A stretch of DNA of 53,544 nt. Origin: an uncultured Prevotella sp. (GTDB lineage Bacteria > Bacteroidota > Bacteroidia > Bacteroidales > Bacteroidaceae). Both the position numbers and the translations under genes were made by a program. Numbering within the stretch: the first letter of the stretch is position 1; each line of letters begins with the position of its first letter. Shown one piece after another: positions 23,815 to 32,670 of the stretch. The stretch covers positions 1-53,544 of the forward strand of contig OMZV01000017.1 of assembly GCA_900315635.1 (NCBI GenBank). The letters are read 5' to 3'. The notes beneath the pieces were generated by a model, which saw only the letters and a list, made by a program, of their open reading frames with translations, did no database searches and had not been told where the DNA came from.

Positions 23815-26370
23815 ATGAGATTTACGACTAAACTCATTACTGTCATTTTGCTATGTTTTTGCACATCAGCGGCAGCGCAAACAACAATAATCAAGGGATT
23901 ACTCATGGACTCCGTGACTCATGAGGGCGAGCCATACGCCACCGTCAGGGTCTACAAGGGGGCGAGTACCAAGGGCGACGCCGACGCCATGTCGGTCACC
24001 GATGCCAACGGAAACATCTCGCAGAAGGTCAACGGCAAGGGACGCTACACCATCGTCATGAGCAGCGTAGGTCGCAAGACCATCCGGCGAAGCGTCAGCC
24101 TCAACGGGCAGCGCACCTTCGACCTCGGTACAATGTATGTCGAGGACGACGAGAAACAGCTTGCCGGAGTGGAGGTTGTGGCTCAGAAACCGCTCATAAA
24201 GATGACCACCGACAAGACAACCTACGACGTGCAGAGCGATGTCGACTCGAAGTCGCAAACCGTTCTCGACATGCTCCGCAAGGTGCCGATGGTCACTGTC
24301 GACGGTCAGGACAACATCCAGGTCATGGGCTCAAGCTCTTTCAAGGTCTACGTCAACGGCAAGCCGAGCATAATGTTCTCGTCGAATCCGTCACAGATAT
24401 TCAAGTCGATGCCTGCGTCGTCGGTCAAGTCGATTGAGGTGGAGACAAATCCCGGCGCCAGATATGATGCTGAGGGAACCGGCGGAATACTCAATATCAT
24501 CATGGCCGACAGCCAGGGAGACGACAAGAAGAGCTTCAACGGCTACAACGGAACGCTGCGTGGGAGCGTCTCGAACAACAACTGGAATGCCAGCGCGTTC
24601 GTCAGCGGACAGCAGGGCAAGCTCACCTACAGTGCCAACACGTTCTATAACTATCCGTTCCCATTGGAGACGAGAGTCGATATATACCGTACCACGACAC
24701 CGGACGGCAACCGGCAGGGGGCTTACGACATGCATTACCATCAGGACGGCAAGTCGCGCACGCCTTTCGCGATGGCTAACATAAGCCTCGGCTATGAGAT
24801 TGACTCCATGAATCAGGTCGATATGACGGTCAGCGGCAACCGCTTCACACTGAAGAACGGCGGACATCCTATGACATCGTTCAGCTATCCACAGGCTGCG
24901 GCAGTCGGTATGCCGGACGGATTCGCCTACTCCAACCTGTTCGACATGAAGCAGCGCAGCTTCTCGATTGACGCCAGTGTCGACTATCAACGCTTCCTCA
25001 ATGCGGCGAAGACAAGCAACATTCTGTTTACTTACATGTTCGACAACTCGCCGTCACACAATTCCACACGAACCATTTACGACTGGATGAGCACTCAGAC
25101 GGACGATGCGCAGACGCCGATGCTGACCCTTTCGGACTTATACTCTGACGTACACTCCCGCGGAACGGAGCATATCGGACAGATTGACTATGTCACTCCG
25201 CTCGGAAGCGACAACCACAAGCTGAGCGCCGGAGCTAAGTTCACAGCCCGGACGAACCACAGTGACTCGCGTTACTATAATATTGTGGACGACGAAACGG
25301 TATACAACAGTGACAACAGCTCGGAATACAACAACACGGTTGACATTCTCGCCGGTTATGCCGAGTACAACGGTGTGTTCGGAAAGTTCTCCACCCGTCT
25401 CGGCGCACGCTATGAGCAGTCGTGGGAACGGGTGAAGTTCGAGCACGGAGCAGGCGAGGACTTCCACCGCAATTACGGCAATTTCGTCCCGACGGGAAGC
25501 CTGACATGGGGCATCACGCCGACGACAAACCTCGGAGTTTCCTACGCCATGCGAATCGTCCGTCCGGGTATCAGCTACTTGAATCCGTACCGCGACAAGT
25601 CGAATCCTACTTCCATGACTTATGGTAACCCTGACCTTGATGTCGAGAAGTCGCACAACATCAACCTCGTGTTCAACCATTTCTCACCGAAGTTCGTGTT
25701 CAACGCCACTCTGAGCCAGAGTTTCTGCAACAATCAGATCTATCAGTACAGCTTCATGGACGGGGCTGTCCTGAATACGACTTACGGCAATATCGTCAAG
25801 ACAAGGCGCACGAACCTGAGCTTGTTCGCCAACTGGTCGCCGGCGGTGAAGACCCGCTTGATGGGCAATATTCAGGTGGGCTATGGCGACATGAGGTCGA
25901 ACCAGCTCGACTATAGGAACAACGGATGGAATATGAGTGCGTTCGCCAACTTGCAGCAAACGCTGTGGTGGGACTTGAAGTGGAGTATCGGAATGTTCGC
26001 CAAGACAAAGGATGTCGACCTGCAGAGCCTCGGCGGCGATATGGGAATGCTTTTCACTACTTTGTCGAAGGACGTGATAAAGGATAAGCTGAATGTTTCG
26101 CTGATGTTTGTTTCGCCATTCTCCGACCGTCTGTACATAAACAATGAGTCATTCAATGATGACTTCTATCAGAAGATGAAGATTGGCGTCGACATGCGTT
26201 CGGTAGGACTCACCGTCACATGGAACTTCGGAAACACCAAGCGGAAGTTCCAGCAACGCAGCTCCAATGCATCGAGCGACTTCAACGAGCATCAGAGCGC
26301 CGGCGAGCAAATAGGTACAATGGGCTCAGGAAGTGGTGTCCAGCCATCAGGAACGGGCATCGGAATGTGA
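23815..26370 (+). CDS. Outer-membrane beta-barrel protein with carboxypeptidase-regulatory-like N-terminus (TonB-receptor type)
   Basis: An 851-aa outer-membrane protein. The order is: signal peptide (to about residue 21, SAAAQ); a CarboxypepD-regulatory-like beta-sandwich (about 23-105, GLLMDSVTHEGEPYATVRVYK); a plug-like domain (about 115-230: VLDMLRKVPMVTVDGQDNIQ, KVYVNGKPS, SIEVETNPGARYDAEGTGGI); and a large barrel (about 250-815). This is the Bacteroidetes outer membrane beta-barrel family related to TonB receptors but usually without a SusD partner, and none is adjacent. No TonB box was identified. The C-terminal 40 residues are polar and Gly/Ser-rich. The ligand is unknown. Confidence 0.88.
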   Translation: MRFTTKLITVILLCFCTSAAAQTTIIKGLLMDSVTHEGEPYATVRVYKGASTKGDADAMSVTDANGNISQKVNGKGRYTIVMSSVGRKTIRRSVSLNGQRTFDLGTMYVEDDEKQLAGVEVVAQKPLIKMTTDKTTYDVQSDVDSKSQTVLDMLRKVPMVTVDGQDNIQVMGSSSFKVYVNGKPSIMFSSNPSQIFKSMPASSVKSIEVETNPGARYDAEGTGGILNIIMADSQGDDKKSFNGYNGTLRGSVSNNNWNASAFVSGQQGKLTYSANTFYNYPFPLETRVDIYRTTTPDGNRQGAYDMHYHQDGKSRTPFAMANISLGYEIDSMNQVDMTVSGNRFTLKNGGHPMTSFSYPQAAAVGMPDGFAYSNLFDMKQRSFSIDASVDYQRFLNAAKTSNILFTYMFDNSPSHNSTRTIYDWMSTQTDDAQTPMLTLSDLYSDVHSRGTEHIGQIDYVTPLGSDNHKLSAGAKFTARTNHSDSRYYNIVDDETVYNSDNSSEYNNTVDILAGYAEYNGVFGKFSTRLGARYEQSWERVKFEHGAGEDFHRNYGNFVPTGSLTWGITPTTNLGVSYAMRIVRPGISYLNPYRDKSNPTSMTYGNPDLDVEKSHNINLVFNHFSPKFVFNATLSQSFCNNQIYQYSFMDGAVLNTTYGNIVKTRRTNLSLFANWSPAVKTRLMGNIQVGYGDMRSNQLDYRNNGWNMSAFANLQQTLWWDLKWSIGMFAKTKDVDLQSLGGDMGMLFTTLSKDVIKDKLNVSLMFVSPFSDRLYINNESFNDDFYQKMKIGVDMRSVGLTVTWNFGNTKRKFQQRSSNASSDFNEHQSAGEQIGTMGSGSGVQPSGTGIGM

Positions 26371-26399
26371 CAGGAAGAAGACTCTCAGCCACTCCACAG

Positions 26400-27419
26400 C
26401 TATAGGCTATGGGCTACAATGGCTATGGTTTTCATTCTGACATAGTCGAAACTGACATACATAAACCCATGATATGGGTTACAGGAACCCCAGCTGTTCT
26501 TCATGATGAAGTATGGCTGGGATTCTTTGTTATGGGCTATGCCGACTATTTCCATACAGTGGTCGTCGGTGGTAAGGTGGTGCTCGAACTCCCGCTGGCG
26601 CTCTTCCTGCACCTCGCCGAGGGGAATCGGCTCGTCAATGTCGGCCGTGCCTTGCTGGAATGAGAAGCCGTCCTCAGTGACGTCGCCTTCCCAGCAGACC
26701 GGATGTCCGTGCCTTACATTATTTATTATTATATTCATGAGCGAGTCGATAGGTACATTCATGAATGTATCGCCATAGCGGTTGTCGGGCACTTCGAGAG
26801 CGAATGGCTCGCCAAAGGGATGGTGGGTGAAGCTGGTATATGCCGTGTATTCGCCCGGACGGCACACGCTGTGGGCGAATTCGAGCGGTGTGTAGACTGC
26901 TCCAAGCATGTAAACACGGGGTATTGCGGCATGAATCTCACGGTCGAGGAGCTCCCCCATCCTCTGATTGAACTGATTCAAGGTTATACTTCCACGTGCC
27001 ATTTGCATTACTTTGCGGCAAATGACGTGATAATCGGTTGTACTGTCGCAGTGGAAAGCATCATAGTGGTTGAGTCCGTAGGTATTTATCAGCCTCAGAA
27101 GCATCGGTGCCACACCACGAAGTGACACTGTCCCACGGTGTGTCAGGTACAGTCTGTCGGCTTGTTCTTCTATCAACCGCCGTGCCACATAGTCCGGACT
27201 GAGGTTCACGGAGTCACCCTGCATCAGGTGTTCGGTCTCCATTGTGGCGAGCATGGCATAGTCCCAGCACAAGTCGCTGCGTCCCTGGTCCTTTACCGGG
27301 GTTGTCTTCAACAGCACATCGGTGGTAAACTGATTATTGCATACAGCCTTGCCTGCCGTTTTCCGACCACAGGAAACCAGCAGAACACCTATAAATAATA
27401 TTGCAATAATCCTTCTCAT
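26400..27419 (-). CDS. C1-family (bleomycin-hydrolase-like) cysteine peptidase lipoprotein
   Basis: A 339-aa papain-fold peptidase of the C1B/bleomycin-hydrolase group. The full catalytic set is visible: Q45 and C51 in VKDQGRSDLCWDYA, H287 (DDHCMEIVGIAH), N308 (IMKNSWG). A lipobox (LLVSC, C17) predicts membrane anchoring; no Cys-Lys-Asp-Asp export signal follows, so a periplasm-facing location is more likely than the surface. Family members in Bacteroidales act as aminopeptidases. Transcribed alone, convergent with the beta-barrel gene. Confidence 0.88.
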   Translation of the reverse strand: MRRIIAILFIGVLLVSCGRKTAGKAVCNNQFTTDVLLKTTPVKDQGRSDLCWDYAMLATMETEHLMQGDSVNLSPDYVARRLIEEQADRLYLTHRGTVSLRGVAPMLLRLINTYGLNHYDAFHCDSTTDYHVICRKVMQMARGSITLNQFNQRMGELLDREIHAAIPRVYMLGAVYTPLEFAHSVCRPGEYTAYTSFTHHPFGEPFALEVPDNRYGDTFMNVPIDSLMNIIINNVRHGHPVCWEGDVTEDGFSFQQGTADIDEPIPLGEVQEERQREFEHHLTTDDHCMEIVGIAHNKESQPYFIMKNSWGSCNPYHGFMYVSFDYVRMKTIAIVAHSL

Positions 27420-27448
27420 GATTTACTAAATAGAATTGTTTATGGTTG

Positions 27449-27456
27449 CAAAATTA
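27449..27456 (-). promoter_or_regulatory. -7 element of the C1 peptidase gene
   Basis: Minus-strand TAATTTTG (27456-27449), 30 bp before the ATG. No -33 match at 19-21 bp. Confidence 0.45.
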
Positions 27457-27518
27457 ATAAAAAAACTCAAACATGATGCGAAAGAAAGAGAAATTATATC
27501 AGCAAGTAAACCATTGGT

Positions 27519-27556
27519 AATCATAATTTTGAATTTTGAATTTTGAATTTTGAATT
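27519..27556 (+). repeat. AATTTTG heptamer array, copy 4
   Basis: Head TAATCAT followed by four exact AATTTTG units (27525-27552) and AATT. Its third unit supplies the -33 TTTG of the U32-gene promoter. The first 25 bp match copy 1 exactly (inverted). Confidence 0.8.
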
Positions 27557-27572
27557 AATAGCACTACCTTTG
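27542..27572 (+). promoter_or_regulatory. Promoter of the U32 gene, predicting a leaderless mRNA
   Basis: -33 TTTG (27542-27545), 19-bp spacer, -7 TACCTTTG (27565-27572). The ATG is at 27578, five bases after the box, about where transcription should begin. Confidence 0.65.
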
Positions 27573-27577
27573 CACCC

Positions 27578-28822
27578 ATGAACGCAAAACTGAGTGATTT
27601 CGAGATAATGGCACCCGTAGGGTCGCGCGAATCGTTGGCAGCAGCCATTCAGGCTGGTGCTGACTCTGTATACTTCGGTGTCGGCAAGCTAAACATGCGG
27701 TCGCATTCGGCTAACCACTTCGATATTAGCGACTTGAAGGAGATTGCCGCTACATGCCGCGAGCACGGCATAAAGTCGTACCTGACGGTAAACACCATCA
27801 TCTATGACAACGACATTCCCACAATGCACGAGATTCTCGATGCTGCCAGGGAAGCCAACGTGTCGGCAATAATTGCTTCCGATGTTGCGGTAATGCAATA
27901 TTGCAATGAGATCGGACTGGAAGTCCATCTCTCAACACAGCTCAACATTTCGAACATTGAGGCTCTGAAATTCTACAGCCGGTTTGCCGATGTAAGCGTG
28001 CTTGCCCGTGAGCTCAACATGACACAGGTGAAGAAACTGCATCAGGAGATAATCGACCAGAACGTCCGTGGCCCGCATGGCAACTTAATCAGAATTGAGA
28101 TGTTCTGCCACGGAGCCCTCTGCATGGCTGTTTCGGGCAAATGCTACATGAGCCTTCATGCCGCCAACCGCAGTGCCAACCGTGGAGAATGCGTGCAGAT
28201 ATGCCGCCGCTCATACACCGTTACCGACAATGAGACGGGCAATCAGCTGGAGATCGACAACAAATACATCATGAGCCCGAAGGACTTGAAGACCATCCGA
28301 TTCATCGACAAGATGATGGATGCTGGCGTAAGGGTGTTCAAGATTGAAGGCAGAGCACGCGGACCAGAATATGTCTACACCGTTGTCACCTGCTACAAGG
28401 AGGCTATCAAGAGTGTTCTCGACGGAACATTCACCGAGAAGAAGAAGGACGAATGGGACAAGCGGCTTGCCACTGTGTTCAACCGTGGGTTCTGGGACGG
28501 CTACTATCAGGGACAGACCATGGGCGAATGGAGCAAGAGCTATGGCTCTCAGGCTACCGAGAAGAAGGTTCTCATTGGCAAAGTCACGAAGTACTTCAGC
28601 CGTCTGAATGTTGCTGAAATAGCCGTCGAAGCATCTGACTTCAAACTCGGCGACAAGCTTCTCATCACCGGCAACACCACCGGAGTGATGTATATCACAG
28701 TCAAGGAGATACACGACGACAACGGTACTATCGACCATGCGCCGCAGCATGTCCGTGTCTCAGTACCGGTAAAAGGCAAAGTGAGACCAAACGACAAAGT
28801 GTTTAAATTATATACAATATGA
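27578..28822 (+). CDS. U32-family protein (TrhP/YegQ-like tRNA hydroxylation factor)
   Basis: A 414-aa U32 'peptidase'-family protein. The signature EMFCHGALCMAVSGKCYMS is present, followed by CVQICRRSY; the four Cys can bind an Fe-S cluster. Characterised members of this size (TrhP/YegQ) act in prephenate-dependent 5-hydroxylation of tRNA uridine 34 rather than proteolysis, which is the more likely role. The N-terminus FEIMAPVGSRESLAAAIQAGADSVYFG is family-typical and supports the ATG at 27578. The stop overlaps the sufE start by 4 bp (ATGA), so the two are translationally coupled. Confidence 0.88.
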   Translation: MNAKLSDFEIMAPVGSRESLAAAIQAGADSVYFGVGKLNMRSHSANHFDISDLKEIAATCREHGIKSYLTVNTIIYDNDIPTMHEILDAAREANVSAIIASDVAVMQYCNEIGLEVHLSTQLNISNIEALKFYSRFADVSVLARELNMTQVKKLHQEIIDQNVRGPHGNLIRIEMFCHGALCMAVSGKCYMSLHAANRSANRGECVQICRRSYTVTDNETGNQLEIDNKYIMSPKDLKTIRFIDKMMDAGVRVFKIEGRARGPEYVYTVVTCYKEAIKSVLDGTFTEKKKDEWDKRLATVFNRGFWDGYYQGQTMGEWSKSYGSQATEKKVLIGKVTKYFSRLNVAEIAVEASDFKLGDKLLITGNTTGVMYITVKEIHDDNGTIDHAPQHVRVSVPVKGKVRPNDKVFKLYTI

Positions 28823-29250
28823 CAATAAACGAAGCTCAGGATGAGGTCATCGAGGAGTTTTCCGACCTCACCGATTGGATGGATAAATACCAGATGCTCA
28901 TCGACTTAGGCAACGACCTCGACGAGCTTGACGCAAAGTACAAGAACGACTCCAACCTCATTGACGGTTGCCAGAGCCGTGTTTGGCTGCAATGCGACTA
29001 TGTCGACGGAAAGCTTATATTCACAGCCGACAGCGACGCGCTCATAACCAAGGGTATCATTGCCCTGCTCATTCAGGTTCTCAGCGGTCATACACCACAG
29101 GAGATACTCGACGCCGACCTTTACTTCATCGACAAGATAGGACTGCGCCAGCACCTTTCGCCGACACGTTCGAACGGATTGCTCTCCATGGTAAAGCAGA
29201 TAAAGAACTACGCCATAGCCTACAAGGCAAAGGAGGATGCAGGAAACTAG
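28819..29250 (+). CDS. SufE-family sulfur acceptor protein
   Basis: A 143-aa protein. SufE takes persulfide sulfur from the cysteine desulfurase SufS for Fe-S cluster assembly. The active cysteine is C51 in LIDGCQSRVWL. DWMDKYQMLIDLG at the N-terminus and GLRQHLSPTRSNGLLSMV near the end are typical. It overlaps the U32 gene by 4 bp. If the U32 partner carries an Fe-S cluster, the coupling is functionally sensible (inference). Confidence 0.92.
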   Translation: MTINEAQDEVIEEFSDLTDWMDKYQMLIDLGNDLDELDAKYKNDSNLIDGCQSRVWLQCDYVDGKLIFTADSDALITKGIIALLIQVLSGHTPQEILDADLYFIDKIGLRQHLSPTRSNGLLSMVKQIKNYAIAYKAKEDAGN

Positions 29251-29257
29251 TAACTTG

Positions 29258-29289
29258 AACCTCCCTCACTTGGGGGAGTCTGAATGTGT
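29258..29289 (+). repeat. Partial palindromic element between sufE and the methyltransferase gene
   Basis: CCTCCCTCACTTGGGGGAG resembles the palindromic core of the 46-bp element, but its right arm has diverged. It ends at the start of the SpoU methyltransferase gene. Confidence 0.4.
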
Positions 29290-29291
29290 CT

Positions 29292-29888
29292 ATGCATAAA
29301 TTAAGAACCATCGAGATGCACCGTCTGACGGTCGGGGAGTTTAAGGAATCGGCGAAGATTCCTCTTATTGTCGTCCTCGATGACGTCCGGTCGGCTTATA
29401 ACGTGGGAAGCGTGTTCCGCACATGCGATGCTTTCCGTGTAGAGAAGGTGTGCCTATGCGGAATAACGGCAACTCCGCCAAGCACGGAAATCCACAAGAC
29501 AGCCCTCGGAGGAGAGGACAGCGTCGACTGGGAATACTTCAAAGACACTGCCGACTGTGTACGGAAACTGCATGCTCAAGGCTATTTCGTATGGAGTATC
29601 GAGCAGGTGGAGCACAGCGTTAAACTGCAAAATCTTGATGCGCAATCATGCATTCCGGCTGGTTTAAGCGACGCAAAGTCGGACGATGAAACGAAGTTCC
29701 AAGGCGTTGCAGTCATCCTTGGCAATGAGGTCAAGGGCGTTCGGCAGGACATTGTCGACATGAGTGACGGTTGTCTCGAGATTCCGCAATATGGAACCAA
29801 GCACTCACTAAACGTCAGCATAACGGCGGGAATAGTCATTTGGGAGTTTGCCAAACGGCTGATCCCCGAATTTTCGAAGGACAAATAA
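29292..29888 (+). CDS. SpoU/TrmH-family RNA 2'-O-methyltransferase
   Basis: A 198-aa SPOUT methyltransferase. The conserved blocks are VLDDVRSAYNVGSVFRTCDAF (motif 1, N and R of the active site), VAVILGNEVKGV (motif 2) and IPQYGTKHSLNVSITAGIVIWEF (motif 3). The short form with no N-terminal RNA-binding domain is common in Bacteroidetes. The ATG at 29292 is preferred over an in-frame GTG at 29286. Between the FVWSIEQVEHS strand and motif 2 there are about 15 residues more than usual (NLDAQSCIPAGLSDAKSDD), possibly an insertion. The target nucleotide is unknown. Confidence 0.9.
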   Translation: MHKLRTIEMHRLTVGEFKESAKIPLIVVLDDVRSAYNVGSVFRTCDAFRVEKVCLCGITATPPSTEIHKTALGGEDSVDWEYFKDTADCVRKLHAQGYFVWSIEQVEHSVKLQNLDAQSCIPAGLSDAKSDDETKFQGVAVILGNEVKGVRQDIVDMSDGCLEIPQYGTKHSLNVSITAGIVIWEFAKRLIPEFSKDK

Positions 29889-29898
29889 TCCAAGAAGT

Positions 29899-30008
29899 AT
29901 ATTTACACGCTATATAAAAGGGCAAAAACAAGACCGTAAAAGATACCGTTTTAGCTTCTGACCAGGTATCTTTTACGGTCTAATTCGACATTTTTATACT
30001 ACATTAAA
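29899..30008. repeat. 22-bp phased intergenic array, locus 4
   Basis: Steps at 29899, 29921, 29943, 29965 and 29987. GACCGTAAAAGATACC (29932-29947) and GGTATCTTTTACGGTC (29965-29980) form a perfect 16-bp inverted repeat around a 17-nt loop that contains GTTTTAGCTTCT, in register with TTTTAGCTTCTAAT of loci 3 and 5. It lies between convergent genes and ends over the CoA-transferase stop, so it may also terminate both. Confidence 0.8.
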
Positions 30009-31509
30009 TATACTCTCCGAAATCGGTAAGACGCATATCGCCTTTCCGTTCAAAGGTATCGTGCATGGCAAAAGCGGCACGGAGATTATGCGGCGTGTGA
30101 CCCTTTTCGGCTATTTTCAGATAGTCACGCAAAAGCGGTTTATAGTCAGGGTGGGCACAATTCTCGATTATCTCATGAGCCCGATGGAGCGGGCCCTTGC
30201 CCCTAAGGTCGGCAACGCCCTGCTCAGTAACGATGACATCGACATCATGTTCGGTCGAGTCGATATGTGAACAGAACGGGACAATGGCTGAAATCCTGCC
30301 GTCCTTTGCCGTCGACGGGGTGGTGAATATCGAGATATAGCCGTTGCGCTCATAGTCGCACGACCCGCCAATGCCGTTCATCAGCCGTGAAGCACAGATA
30401 TGGCTGGAGTTCTCATTGCCATAGATGTCGCACTCGATAGCCGTGTTTATAGCTATGCAACCCAACCGGCGGATAATCTCCGGCGAGTTGGCTATCTCAC
30501 TCTGGCGGATAACCAAGTGCTTGGCAAAGAAGTTTATATCGTAATAGACATGCTGCAAGGCATCGTTGGTGACGGTCATGGCGGTAGCCGAAGCCGCCTT
30601 TATCAACCCCCTCTCTATCAAGTCGATAGCCGCATCCTGAACCACTTCGGAATAAACCTGGAAACTAGGGATATGCGGATTCTTGCCCATTGCCTCAAAG
30701 ACGGCATTGCCGGTAGCCCCTACTCCACTCTGAATAGGCAGGAACTGTGGCGGGATATGCCCCGCCCGCATGTCGGCAACAAGGAATTCGGCAACGTTGT
30801 TTCCCATCTGCAATGTCGTGGGAGTCAGTGCCTTGAAGGTACGCGCTTCCTCGGGAATATCACATTCGACGACACAAGCTATCTTCTTCGGGTCGATGGA
30901 AATATAATCTTTCCCTATTTTGTCGAGTACATTTATAATCGGTATAGGCTTCCTGCCGAATCCGCACTCACCGGGTTCGTAGGTGTCATGAAGCATTCGC
31001 GACCGCGGACTGTGGAAGTGATTAAGCTCGATGATGACATGTTTGGCAAGCCGTGCTGCAGTAGCGACGATTCCCCCGGCTGAGGTAAGGACCAACTGGC
31101 ATTCGTCGTCATACTCACTGATGTCGGAAGCCTCAACAATAAGCCAGTCCATATCGCCATAGAAACCATGACGAAGACGCTCAGCCATGTGACCGAGGTG
31201 CATGTCCTCATATTCTATTTCCTCCAGATTGACATGCTCGCGGAAGTCCTTATTGGTGGAGAATGGTGCACGGAACTTTATGGCATGAGCCTTAGCCATG
31301 TCGCCTTCGATACTCTGGCAGCTCGAAGCGCCCGAGAAGATTCCGACTTTGAACGGACGACCAGCCTCATGTTCACGGACAGCACGCTTCGAGAGTTCAC
31401 GGAACACCGCCTTAGGGTCGCCGTTGGGTGTGAATCCACCGATTGCTATGTTGTCGCCGTCATGAATGAGTTGTGCGGCCTCGGCAGCCGTCATCCTTGT
31501 ATATGCCAT
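30004..31509 (-). CDS. Acetyl-CoA hydrolase/transferase family: succinate-type CoA-transferase
   Basis: A 501-aa class I CoA-transferase of the Cat1/ScpC group that moves CoA between succinyl-, acetyl- or propionyl-CoA and free acids. The probable catalytic glutamate lies in VYSEVVQD, and the CoA-site Gly run in QSGVGATGNAVFEAMG. The C-terminal domain has GIGGSCDYERNGY and VTEQGVADLRGKGPLHRA. In a succinate/propionate-producing bacterium this enzyme would complete the propionate cycle together with PEP carboxykinase, encoded nearby. Single-gene unit; substrate preference is inferred. Confidence 0.9.
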   Translation of the reverse strand: MAYTRMTAAEAAQLIHDGDNIAIGGFTPNGDPKAVFRELSKRAVREHEAGRPFKVGIFSGASSCQSIEGDMAKAHAIKFRAPFSTNKDFREHVNLEEIEYEDMHLGHMAERLRHGFYGDMDWLIVEASDISEYDDECQLVLTSAGGIVATAARLAKHVIIELNHFHSPRSRMLHDTYEPGECGFGRKPIPIINVLDKIGKDYISIDPKKIACVVECDIPEEARTFKALTPTTLQMGNNVAEFLVADMRAGHIPPQFLPIQSGVGATGNAVFEAMGKNPHIPSFQVYSEVVQDAAIDLIERGLIKAASATAMTVTNDALQHVYYDINFFAKHLVIRQSEIANSPEIIRRLGCIAINTAIECDIYGNENSSHICASRLMNGIGGSCDYERNGYISIFTTPSTAKDGRISAIVPFCSHIDSTEHDVDVIVTEQGVADLRGKGPLHRAHEIIENCAHPDYKPLLRDYLKIAEKGHTPHNLRAAFAMHDTFERKGDMRLTDFGEYI

Positions 31510-31541
31510 AACCTTTTGTATATTAATTCGTAATGTTTATA

Positions 31542-31549
31542 CAAAGGTA
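31542..31549 (-). promoter_or_regulatory. -7 element of the CoA-transferase gene
   Basis: Minus-strand TACCTTTG (31549-31542), 33 bp before the ATG. No clear -33 box. Confidence 0.5.
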
Positions 31550-31658
31550 TAACAAAATAATGGATAAAAGGGAATATATATTAGATTATTTTCAATAAAT
31601 CTTCAAAAATGGAATAATATACACACAACATGCAATATTTTGTAGGATAACGGTCACA

Positions 31659-32657
31659 TTAATCACCAGCTATGTCTTTCGACAACCACATCATGAGGAA
31701 ATAGAAGCAAACGCCTGTGACGAGTCCGGCTATGGCATCAATAAGGTAATGTGCCTGAATGTACACCGTAGCGCAGCAAAGGAAAATGTAGAACGGCAAG
31801 TAAACGAAGAAGAGTTTCTTGCTCTTGGAATGCCAGGCAAGAAGCATACAGATGGTGCTTATACCGACATGGCTACTTGGGAAAGCGGCTGTAGGACGCT
31901 CACCGGCAGCCTTGGCGCTCTCGACAAACTGATAGAATATTCCGTCGGTATAGCCCGGTGACGGCAGGCACTGGTTATGATTGAGGAAATAGTCGTGGAC
32001 ATTGGGGAATATGCCTTCGGCTATATTCTTCACTCCTACCGCGTCATAATAATATGTTGGTCCGACAACCGGCAGAAATATATATATAATGTAGTAAACG
32101 AAGAATGACGCAAGAATAGTGAATGCAGCCCGTTCGAACTCCTTATACCTCACGGCAAAGTAGAACAGAGCCGTGAAGCCTATCATGAAGTAGTAAGAGC
32201 CATAGCCCATGTCGAAGAGCTCACTTAAGATGTGGCTTGGCATAATCTGGGAGAACAGCAAGGCTGGCTGGCATCCGAATAGCTGTTGTTCCCAATTGAC
32301 AAAGAGGTAATCGAGGTTTGGGAACAATCGGTTGAATTCGTAAGTCTCAGGATACCAGAGTCCAAGCATAGCCAACTGGACGAATCCACGGATACCGAGC
32401 ATCAACCGACAAGGCACCATCCTGTAGACAGCCCACAGAGCCAGTGTTATGGCAAGGAAGCGGACACGAGCCATTAGCAGTTCGACAGGATTGTCTAACC
32501 GCGTGTACAGGAAGAATATAAGTATTGTCGTGAATGCAGCATAGCCAATGACAACTAGCTCGAAAAGCGTCAGCCCTTTGAGTGGCTTGCGGTCGATTGC
32601 GAAGAGGTTCTTCCATCCAGCCTTCGTCAGCAGACTTGTATTATCTTTCTTTGCCAT
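31659..32657 (-). CDS. PAP2-family membrane phosphatase/phosphotransferase
   Basis: A 332-aa polytopic protein (about six or seven helices) of the PAP2 superfamily. The catalytic motifs are ERPTAAFPSSHVGIS (PSxH) and YIQAHYLIDAIAG (HxxxD). An N-terminal basic stretch is followed by helices from about residue 28. The layout resembles the Aur1/inositol-phosphoceramide-synthase-like subgroup as well as lipid phosphatases, so either lipid dephosphorylation or head-group transfer is possible. The ATG at 32657 is used; the longer frame starts with TTG. It is downstream of the epimerase gene on the same strand. Confidence 0.85.
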   Translation of the reverse strand: MAKKDNTSLLTKAGWKNLFAIDRKPLKGLTLFELVVIGYAAFTTILIFFLYTRLDNPVELLMARVRFLAITLALWAVYRMVPCRLMLGIRGFVQLAMLGLWYPETYEFNRLFPNLDYLFVNWEQQLFGCQPALLFSQIMPSHILSELFDMGYGSYYFMIGFTALFYFAVRYKEFERAAFTILASFFVYYIIYIFLPVVGPTYYYDAVGVKNIAEGIFPNVHDYFLNHNQCLPSPGYTDGIFYQFVESAKAAGERPTAAFPSSHVGISTICMLLAWHSKSKKLFFVYLPFYIFLCCATVYIQAHYLIDAIAGLVTGVCFYFLMMWLSKDIAGD

Positions 32658-32670
32658 TATGGATTCCAAT

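Noticed and set aside
23815-26370. SusC of a polysaccharide utilisation locus
   Set aside because: No SusD, glycoside hydrolase or hybrid sensor nearby, and it is shorter than typical SusC (about 1000 aa).
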